From: Microcella sp.
GTDB lineage: Bacteria > Actinomycetota > Actinomycetes > Actinomycetales > Microbacteriaceae
Direction of reading: 5' to 3'
Length of the DNA: 64,000 nucleotides
Assembly: GCF_019739195.1 (NCBI RefSeq)
Contig: NZ_JAHHDS010000003.1
Coordinates: 1,240,001 to 1,304,000, forward strand
Each line of letters opens with the position of its first letter. Positions within the stretch are counted from its first letter, which is position 1. Shown here in pieces: positions 58,368-64,000 of this stretch. The translations under genes and the position numbers were made by a program. The notes beneath the pieces are model-generated. The model did no database searches. It worked only from the letters and a program-made list of their open reading frames with translations, and was not told where the DNA came from.

Positions 58368-59031
58368 GCGCATTCGCCACGACGCACCCGTTCTCGTCAT
58401 CGGGCTCGGCCGCTTCGGCGCCGCCACCGCCGGTCAGCTTCAGCGGCTTGGCCGTGAAGTGCTCGCCGTCGATGAAGACCCGAACCTCGTGCAGAAGTGG
58501 GCTGAACGCGTCACGCACGCGGTGCAGGCCGACGCTCGATCACTCGATGCTCTGCGCCAGATCGGCGCCGACGAGTTCAGCATCGCCGTTGTCGCGACCG
58601 GCTCGTCGATCGAGTCGAGCGTGCTCATCACGGCAAACCTCGTCGACCTCAAGGTGCCGCAGATCTGGTCGAAGGCGATCAGCCAGTCGCACGGCAAGAT
58701 TCTCGCGCGCATCGGGGCGAACCACGTGATCTACCCCGAAGCCGAGGCTGGCGAGCGCGTCGCACACCTGGTGTCGGGCCGCATGATCGACTTCATCGAG
58801 TTCGACGACGACTTCGTGCTCGTCAAGATGTACCCGCCCAAGCCGATTCGTGGCCTCTCGCTCACCGATTCTCAAGTGCGCACGAAGTACAACATCACGG
58901 TCGTCGGCGTGAAGAGCCCCGGTAAGCCGTTCACCTATGCGACCGAGCACACGGTGGTCTCGAACCACGATCTCATCATCGTGTCGGGCACCGAGAGCGA
59001 CATCGACCGGTTCGCCTCGCTCGACAACTGA
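58360..59031 (+). CDS. TrkA/KtrA-type RCK potassium-channel regulator
   Basis: 223 residues. It starts with TTG at 58360, inside the last codons of the TrkH gene. The RCK N domain begins PVLVIGLGRFGAATAGQL (GxGxxG nucleotide-binding loop) and ends DVIYPEAEAGERVAH-like; the TrkA-C domain follows (FVLVKMYPPKPIRGLSL...HDLIIVSG). It binds NAD(H)/ATP/ADP and gates the K+ pore. A ring of eight RCK domains is expected. Confidence 0.93.
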   Translation: MVERIRHDAPVLVIGLGRFGAATAGQLQRLGREVLAVDEDPNLVQKWAERVTHAVQADARSLDALRQIGADEFSIAVVATGSSIESSVLITANLVDLKVPQIWSKAISQSHGKILARIGANHVIYPEAEAGERVAHLVSGRMIDFIEFDDDFVLVKMYPPKPIRGLSLTDSQVRTKYNITVVGVKSPGKPFTYATEHTVVSNHDLIIVSGTESDIDRFASLDN

Positions 59032-59076
59032 GTCGAGACGCTCGCCGGTCGATGCCGGGCTCGGGTGGTCGGGTCG

Positions 59077-59463
59077 CTACTCGCTCGGCTCGACGGGCGC
59101 GCTCGGGTCGATGCCCTGCTCTTCGAGCCACTGCTCGAACAGCTCTCGACGCTCGTCGGAGCGAGCATCGCGACGCTCGCCGCGCTCGTCCATGCGCTCG
59201 TCCATGCGCTGCTCGACCCGCTCCTGCACCTGCCCGCCTCCCGGGCCGCGCACCTCGACGGTGATCGGCCCGCGGTGGTCGGGCAGCAGGCGGCCGACGC
59301 CGACACCCGCGGCGAAGACGAGGCCGAGGCCGAGCACGCCGGCGAGAGCGATGCCGGTGATGGCGAGCGCGCGAGGTGCCCGCGAGCGCTCGGGCTCTGG
59401 GGCCTGGCTGGTCGGCGGGGTCGGGTCGTCGGCGGGTACCGGCGTGGTGTTCTGATCGGTCAT
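59077..59463 (-). CDS. Single-pass membrane protein with charged C-terminal helix
   Basis: 128 residues. The first 30 are Pro/Glu-rich; ALAITGIALAGVLGLGLVFAAG is one transmembrane helix; the remainder is a strongly charged helix (QMDERMDERGERRDARSDERREL) likely to form a coiled coil. GGGAG precedes the ATG. No known family is recognised. Confidence 0.6.
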   Translation of the reverse strand: MTDQNTTPVPADDPTPPTSQAPEPERSRAPRALAITGIALAGVLGLGLVFAAGVGVGRLLPDHRGPITVEVRGPGGGQVQERVEQRMDERMDERGERRDARSDERRELFEQWLEEQGIDPSAPVEPSE

Positions 59464-59555
59464 GGGGATGCTCCCTCGCGGTCGGTGACCCGCGATGCTT
59501 CGCGAGTCGATGCCCCTACCGTGAGGCCGTTCTCTATGACCTTTCTATGTGGCGT

Positions 59556-60383
59556 CTATGACTCGGCGGCCAGTTGCCTTGCTCGTTGCAGAGCGGCCTC
59601 AGCCGCGCGCGTAAACAGGTCAGCGAGGTCAGCCTGCTGCAGCACGGCGATCGCCTGCTCGGTCGTGCCCTTCGGGCTCGTCACCCGCCGCCGCAGCTCA
59701 GCGGGCTCGTCGCCTGTCGACTCGAGCAGCAGAGCTGCCCCGAGCACCGTCTGCTGCACGAGCAGCGAGGCCACGTCGTCGTCGAAGCCCATCGCCTCGG
59801 CGGCGCGAGTGAACTCCTCGATGAGCAGGAAGACGTAGGCCGGGCCCGAACCGCTAATGGTCGACAGCGCGTCGATCTGCGACTCCGGTAGCTCGACGAC
59901 CGTTCCGACGGTGCGGAACAGGTCGTCGGCGAGTGCAAGATGCGCGGTCGTGGCGCGCGAGCCGCCGCTGATGCCGGTGACGCCGCGGCCGATGAGAGCC
60001 GGCGTGTTCGGCATGGCCCGCACGACGGCGTTCGGCACGACCGCCTGCATCGCCTCGGTCGTGACCCCGGCAGCCACGCTGACCACGAGTGCCTCCGGGT
60101 GCAGACTCGGCGCGATCTCGGCCAGAAGACCGGTGATCTGAGCGGGTTTGACGCCGAGCAGCACGAGACGGGCATCCGTCACCGCCCAGGCGTTCGCGTC
60201 TGCGTCGTGCTCGACGCCACGGGCTTCGATGCCCTGCGACCGCAACTCAGCGGCCGTCGCGTCAGAACGCGTCGTCGCTCGCAGCCCCTCCACCGAGACG
60301 CCGGGCTGCCGGAGCCCGGCGAGAATCGCGCCTCCCATCGAGCCCGAGCCGAGGATCGCGATGCGGGGCAACATTTCGGTCAT
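59556..60383 (-). CDS. proC: Pyrroline-5-carboxylate reductase
   Basis: 275 residues. The Rossmann loop is LGSGSMGGAI (11-20), LLGVKPAQI follows, and the C-terminal dimer domain has STISGSGPAYVFLLIEEFTRAAEAMG and TSPKGTTEQAI. It reduces 1-pyrroline-5-carboxylate to L-proline, the last step of proline synthesis. I choose the ATG at 60383 (MTEMLPRIAI); a second ATG three codons later is possible. Confidence 0.95.
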   Translation of the reverse strand: MTEMLPRIAILGSGSMGGAILAGLRQPGVSVEGLRATTRSDATAAELRSQGIEARGVEHDADANAWAVTDARLVLLGVKPAQITGLLAEIAPSLHPEALVVSVAAGVTTEAMQAVVPNAVVRAMPNTPALIGRGVTGISGGSRATTAHLALADDLFRTVGTVVELPESQIDALSTISGSGPAYVFLLIEEFTRAAEAMGFDDDVASLLVQQTVLGAALLLESTGDEPAELRRRVTSPKGTTEQAIAVLQQADLADLFTRAAEAALQRARQLAAES

Positions 60384-60444
60384 GCCACGAGTGTAGGTTG
60401 GAGAGCAGTCGCAGCACGGGGAACTGACGGCCGAGGAGGCAGAC

Positions 60445-60735
60445 ATGCTCGCATCGACGATTCGTGAGGTGCTGCTGGCAGCGCCGGGAGTACAGAGCGT
60501 CGGCACGGTCGACGTCGTCACCGCCGCGAGCGGCGCGCCTGTTGTGATCGCTCGCCTCGGCTTCGGCCCCAGCACCTCGGTCGCCGACGTGGTCGCCATC
60601 TCGGGCGTAGTTCGCGCCGCGATCCGCACCGAGGCCCCCGAGGTCGTTGACGTCGTTCTCGAGCCCGAGATCGCCGCACCTCGCGACGACGCCAACCCCC
60701 CCACCGACATCTTCGTCATTCGCGGCGCCGACTAG
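60445..60735 (+). CDS. Small conserved-looking protein of unknown function
   Basis: 96 residues. GAGGAGG lies 6 bases before the ATG, so it is translated. TIREVLLAAPGVQSVGTVDVV, a middle helix-strand pair and VVDVVLEPEI resemble the ferredoxin-like fold of Asp23 or cation-efflux C-terminal domains; this is only a fold impression. Function unknown. Confidence 0.6.
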   Translation: MLASTIREVLLAAPGVQSVGTVDVVTAASGAPVVIARLGFGPSTSVADVVAISGVVRAAIRTEAPEVVDVVLEPEIAAPRDDANPPTDIFVIRGAD

Positions 60736-60819
60736 GTTCGCGCGGTCAGCACGACCGATAACCTGAGAAGACCGCGCACTCGCGCGCGATCCACTACGTC
60801 TCTCAGGGAGGGTCACTCC

Positions 60820-61206
60820 ATGGAATTCATGGATGTTCTGCGCTCGTTCTTCCTCGTCGCTCACTTCGTCGGCCTCGCGGCCATCATCGGCCCGTTCCTG
60901 CTGCAGGCGCGGTGGAAGGGCCAGTACGCCTTCCCGGTCGTGCTCGGCGGAGCGATCACCCAGCTCGTGACCGGCCTGGTTCTGGTGGGCCTCGCCGAGA
61001 TGCGTGCCGCCCAGCTCGACTTCGAGGTCGACCACGTCAAGGTGGCCGTCAAGCTCGTGATCGCCCTCATCGTGTTCGTGGTCGCGTTGCTCGGGTTCCT
61101 CAAGCAGCGCAAGACCGAGGGGGGCGGCGGCCGCGAACTGCTGCCGTTCTTCCACACCGCGGGTGGGCTCGCCCTCATCAACACCGCCCTCGCGGTGTTT
61201 TGGTGA
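60820..61206 (+). CDS. Four-helix integral membrane protein
   Basis: 128 residues, starting at the ATG at 60820 with AGGGAGGG about 7 bases upstream. Hydrophobic segments are SFFLVAHFVGLAAIIGPFLL, VVLGGAITQLVTGLVLVGL, VKLVIALIVFVVALLGF and the FHTAGGLALINTALAVFW end. No catalytic or transport motif is visible. Function unknown. Confidence 0.7.
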   Translation: MEFMDVLRSFFLVAHFVGLAAIIGPFLLQARWKGQYAFPVVLGGAITQLVTGLVLVGLAEMRAAQLDFEVDHVKVAVKLVIALIVFVVALLGFLKQRKTEGGGGRELLPFFHTAGGLALINTALAVFW

Positions 61207-61235
61207 GCAGAGCTTGGTGACGAGAGCCTGGTGAG

Positions 61236-61724
61236 CTAGGTACTGACAGCACCGTCGCGGCGCTGCTGAGCGAAGAACTCGCGCAGCAGCGCCGCACTCG
61301 TTTCTTGCTCCACACCACCGACGACTTCGGCGACGCGGTGGGGCAGCCGGCGCTCCCGCAGCAGGTCGACGACGCTGCCCGCGGCGCCGGCCTTCGCGTC
61401 CCACGCGCCGAAGACCACTCGGTCGATGCGTGCGGCCAGGATGGCGCCGGCGCACAGCACGCACGGTTCGAGGGTGACGACGAGCGTGCATCCGTTCAGC
61501 TGCCAGTCGCCGATGGCGGCGGCCGCCTCGCGCAACGCGACCACTTCGGCGTGCGCGGTCGGGTCGCGGTGCTTCTCACGCTCGTTGCGGCCCCGGCCGA
61601 TGACGGCGCCGGCGGCGTCGAGCACGAGAGCGCCGACGGGCACATCGCCCGAGAGCAGAGCGCCGCGAGCCTCGCCGAGGGCGGCGTGCATCGCGGCCCG
61701 ATCGCCGTCAGAGACCGTGGTCAT
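61236..61724 (-). CDS. tadA: tRNA(adenosine34) deaminase-type cytidine/deoxycytidylate deaminase
   Basis: 162 residues from the ATG at 61724, with GGAAGGGCG upstream. The zinc site is TAHAEV (His58 as ligand with catalytic Glu60) and EPCVLCAGA (Cys88 and Cys91). GDVPVGALVLD and GAWDAKAGAAGS are typical of TadA. It converts A34 to inosine in tRNA-Arg(ACG). It is divergent from upp, 27 bp apart. Confidence 0.9.
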   Translation of the reverse strand: MTTVSDGDRAAMHAALGEARGALLSGDVPVGALVLDAAGAVIGRGRNEREKHRDPTAHAEVVALREAAAAIGDWQLNGCTLVVTLEPCVLCAGAILAARIDRVVFGAWDAKAGAAGSVVDLLRERRLPHRVAEVVGGVEQETSAALLREFFAQQRRDGAVST

Positions 61725-61751
61725 GCCCCGCCCTTCCGTTAGATTGAGCCT

Positions 61752-62387
61752 ATGCGAGTACACGTTGCCGACCACCCTCTGATCACCCACAAGCTCACAG
61801 TGCTGCGTGATCAGAACACCCCCTCGGCGACCTTCCGGGCGCTCACCGAAGAACTCGTGACGCTGCTCGCCTACGAGGCCACCCGGCACGTGCGCACGCA
61901 CGAGGTGACGATCACGACTCCTGTGACCGAGACCGTCGGGCTGGCGATCAGCGAGCCGCGACCTCTCATCGTGCCTATTCTGCGCGCGGGGCTCGGCATG
62001 CTTGAGGGCATGGTGAAGCTCGTGCCGAGTGCCGAGGTGGGCTTTCTCGGCATGGTGCGTGACCACGACACTCTCGAGCCGAGCGTGTACGCCGAGCGGC
62101 TGCCCGACCACCTCGAGGGCCGGCAGTGCTTCGTGCTCGACCCCATGCTCGCGACCGGCGGCTCGCTGCTCGCCGCGATCGAGTTCTTATTCCAGCGCGG
62201 AGCCGACGACGTCACGGCTGTGTGCCTGCTTGGCGCGCCCGAAGGTCTCGCCATGATCGAGAAGGCCACGGAGGGCCGCGACGTCACGATCGTGCTCGGC
62301 GCGCTCGACGAGAAGCTCAACGAGAAGGGCTACATCGTTCCGGGCCTCGGCGACGCCGGAGACCGTCTCTACGGCACGGTCGGCTGA
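61752..62387 (+). CDS. upp: Uracil phosphoribosyltransferase
   Basis: 211 residues. [22 protein letters not shown] is the family N-terminus, [13 protein letters not shown] the substrate loop, and [18 protein letters not shown] the PRPP-binding motif; [16 protein letters not shown] closes the protein. It makes UMP from uracil and PRPP in pyrimidine salvage. Confidence 0.97.
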   Translation: MRVHVADHPLITHKLTVLRDQNTPSATFRALTEELVTLLAYEATRHVRTHEVTITTPVTETVGLAISEPRPLIVPILRAGLGMLEGMVKLVPSAEVGFLGMVRDHDTLEPSVYAERLPDHLEGRQCFVLDPMLATGGSLLAAIEFLFQRGADDVTAVCLLGAPEGLAMIEKATEGRDVTIVLGALDEKLNEKGYIVPGLGDAGDRLYGTVG

Positions 62388-62399
62388 CCCCGCATCGAC

Positions 62400-62429
62400 T
62401 TGACGGTCTACAGCGCGCTCGGGAATACT
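62400..62429 (+). promoter_or_regulatory. Promoter placing a leaderless start on the small Cys-containing peptide
   Basis: TTGACG (62400-62405), 18-base spacer, AATACT (62424-62429). The start point seven bases later falls on the A of the ATG at 62437, which would give a leaderless mRNA, a common arrangement in actinobacteria. Confidence 0.5.
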
Positions 62430-62436
62430 GAGCGGC

Positions 62437-62538
62437 ATGACCGTCACCGCGAAGCTCCTGACCGCCTCTGAGGCTGCGGAGACCGCCGGCATGATGATGC
62501 CGGTGAGCGCTGACGCGTGCTGTCGAATGTGCGCTTGA
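62437..62538 (+). CDS. Candidate leaderless small peptide (33 residues) with C-terminal Cys cluster
   Basis: ATG at 62437, stop TGA at 62536-62538. The peptide begins MTVTAKLLTASEAAETAG, has three consecutive Met and ends in ADACCRMCA. It has no Shine-Dalgarno site; instead the promoter directly upstream predicts transcription from the start codon. The CCRMC end resembles Cys-containing upstream peptides that act as attenuators in actinobacteria. It lies 52 bp upstream of the winged-helix regulator gene. It may also be a chance frame. Confidence 0.45.
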   Translation: MTVTAKLLTASEAAETAGMMMPVSADACCRMCA

Positions 62539-62590
62539 TCGGCTGCCCACCCGCCCGAGTGCCCCTGATTCGCCGTACCCTCGTCTCACG

Positions 62591-63445
62591 ATGAGTGAGA
62601 ACGACGAGCGGGCCCTCCCCGCATCGGGGCCGGATGCTCCGGCTCGAGATGCGCGCACCCTCGACTCCACATCCCGAACCGCCGACGCCCCGACGGGCGA
62701 CGAGCCGTTCGATTCTGCAGAAAGCGTCTCGACGATGTCTCTCGCCTCTCTCTCCTCCCGCCCCGCTCCCCCGCCCGCCGCGCCCGCGCCGCCCGCGCTC
62801 GAACCCGCCGCCCCGCGCTTGCGCGCCGTGCCCGAGGGCACGGAAGCCCGTGGCTTCGTGCTCTACGTCGGCTTCGACGAGGCCAAGGCCGCCGCCGCCG
62901 GCATCGACCTCGGTCGGCTCGTCACCGAGTTGAAGAAGGTCACCGCCGAGCTCGCTCCTGGGTCGGAGACCCACGCCGCTGTGGCTCTCGCCCCCACCGG
63001 TGCAGGAGGTCGCGATGTCGAGGTCGTGCGGCTCGCACTGCAAGACCCCGCCGCGCTCGCGCGCTACCGCCGCACGGCTGAGGCGCCGCCCGAGCCCCCC
63101 TCGCTCGGCGTCGTCATCGACATCTCGCGCAAGCGGGTACTGCTCGACGGTGAGAGCGCCTCCCTCACCTACAAAGAGTTCGAGCTGCTGCAGTACCTCG
63201 TGCTGCGCGAGGGCCGCACGATCGAGCGTGCCGAGCTCATCGGCTCGCTATGGGCCGACGGCGCCGAGGGCGACGACGACGTGCCGAACGAGCGCACCAT
63301 CGATGTGCACGTGCGCCGACTGCGGTCGAAGCTCGGCGGCTACGAAGACATCGTGCGCACCGTGCGCGGCTCGGGGTACCGGTTCGACCGGCACGCCGAC
63401 GTGTCGATCCGCTACGCGTCGACGCCGAGCCCCGACTTCTTCTGA
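62591..63445 (+). CDS. Orphan OmpR/PhoB-type winged-helix DNA-binding protein
   Basis: 284 residues. The first 85 are Ala/Pro/Ser-rich and disordered. A middle domain (ARGFVLYVGFDEAKAAAAGIDLGRLVTELKKVTAEL) is not a receiver domain. The C-terminal 95 residues are the winged helix: LTYKEFELLQYLVLREGRTIERAELIGSLW, then RTIDVHVRRLRSKLG and TVRGSGYRFD. It binds DNA but has no phosphorylation domain or sensor kinase neighbour. No Shine-Dalgarno site is visible; TACCCT (62576-62581) nine bases before the ATG suggests a short or absent leader. Confidence 0.85.
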   Translation: MSENDERALPASGPDAPARDARTLDSTSRTADAPTGDEPFDSAESVSTMSLASLSSRPAPPPAAPAPPALEPAAPRLRAVPEGTEARGFVLYVGFDEAKAAAAGIDLGRLVTELKKVTAELAPGSETHAAVALAPTGAGGRDVEVVRLALQDPAALARYRRTAEAPPEPPSLGVVIDISRKRVLLDGESASLTYKEFELLQYLVLREGRTIERAELIGSLWADGAEGDDDVPNERTIDVHVRRLRSKLGGYEDIVRTVRGSGYRFDRHADVSIRYASTPSPDFF

Positions 63446-63455
63446 CGCCGGCCGC

Positions 63456-64000
63456 TCAGCAGTCGATGTTGCTGTTCACCGCGATCGGCAGACCCATGTT
63501 CTGCACGATGCCGCTGTCGGCGAAGGCGGCGACCCCGGCGGTGTAGCCCGAGTCGAGCCAGCCGATCTCGAGCAGCACGATGTCGCTCGACTCGTAGGTC
63601 TCGACATAGCTCGGGTTGCTCGAGGCGATGAAGGCCGAGAGGTCATCGCCGACCTGCTCGCCACCCGGACCCTGCAGAGCGACCGTCTGGCCCTCCGCCC
63701 CCGTGAGAGATTCAGCGAACAGGCGCAGGCTGAAGACCCCGATGCCCGTCGTCGGTGCGTCGAGCCGGATGCCATCGAGCCAGATCCACCGCTCGAACTC
63801 GAGACTGCACTCGCTCGCCGGGAATGCTTCGTAGTCGGGCTCACCGAACACGTCGGTGAGACCGTCGACGGTCTGCTCGACGTCGAGTGCCGAGAGCTCG
63901 TCGAGCACCTGCCCCTCGCTCACGATCTCGATGCTCTCTGCCCTGAGCACGATCGCGTCGACAACGGTGGGGGCTTCTGCCGTCGGCGTGGGGGTCACGA
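63456..64000 (-). CDS. Unknown secreted-type protein, 5' end beyond the window
   Basis: At least 180 residues, open to the right edge. The visible N-terminal TPTPTAEAP looks like the linker after a lipoprotein signal, which would lie outside the window; a GTG at 63998 is therefore probably not the start. Two cysteines (ECSLEFERW and the C-terminal SNIDC) could form a disulfide. The rest is a soluble alpha/beta sequence (LDGIRLDAPTTGIGVFSLRLF, VLLEIGWLDSGYTAG). No family recognised. Its stop is 10 bp from the winged-helix gene stop, converging. Confidence 0.6.
   Translation of the reverse strand, partial: VTPTPTAEAPTVVDAIVLRAESIEIVSEGQVLDELSALDVEQTVDGLTDVFGEPDYEAFPASECSLEFERWIWLDGIRLDAPTTGIGVFSLRLFAESLTGAEGQTVALQGPGGEQVGDDLSAFIASSNPSYVETYESSDIVLLEIGWLDSGYTAGVAAFADSGIVQNMGLPIAVNSNIDC

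Overview
The window is GC-rich actinobacterial chromosome. Gene content (rpoB and rpoC with TTG and GTG starts, a BldC-type DNA-binding protein, the 32-residue ribosomal protein bS22, a long Lhr helicase next to nei2, a surface protein ending in an LAETG sorting signal) and codon style point to Micrococcales, most likely Microbacteriaceae. No rRNA, tRNA, CRISPR array, insertion sequence, integrase or replication origin was seen.

Layout. 0-2.9 kb: type IV pilus genes on the minus strand (pilin, pilB, pilT; pilT runs off the left edge). 3-10.4 kb: rpoB-rpoC on the minus strand, closed by a strong terminator. 10.4-18.4 kb: ordinary chromosome with a spermidine-synthase-like methyltransferase, truncated globin, secreted sugar dehydrogenase lipoprotein, SprT-like protein, DUF427, a ComB-like protein, an SRPBCC protein, DUF1684, a methyltransferase and a DEAD-box RNA helicase. 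18.5-28.1 kb: one 3228-codon gene for a giant repetitive surface protein. 28.3-38.2 kb: Nudix-like protein, carboxylesterase, Lhr helicase with Nei2 glycosylase, thermonuclease, YedK-type abasic-site protein, glutaredoxin, HAD phosphatase, bS22 and a BldC-like protein.

38.3-56.3 kb is an accessory catabolic island, by eye less GC-rich than its flanks. A short tandem repeat (38.37 kb) lies at its left edge. Its core is a seven-gene minus-strand operon (50342 down to 41383): Gfo/Idh oxidoreductase, sugar-binding lipoprotein, two CUT1 permeases, a PcRGLX/YetA-like polysaccharide lyase-type enzyme, a tandem-duplicated amidohydrolase and an FAH-family hydrolase. Around it are an AraC regulator with a degenerate GGDEF-like domain, a transglutaminase-core/discoidin-like protein, a class III aminotransferase, an ArsR-like regulator, a secreted BNR protein, an M20 amidohydrolase and L-serine ammonia-lyase. 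I read this as uptake and breakdown of a pectin-like or amidated (acyl-amino) glycan or sugar acid; the substrate is not determined by the sequence.

56.3-64 kb returns to ordinary chromosome: ArsR regulator, TrkH/TrkA potassium uptake, proC, two small proteins of unknown function, tadA, upp, a leaderless 33-residue Cys-containing peptide, an orphan OmpR-type DNA-binding protein and a partial gene at the right edge.
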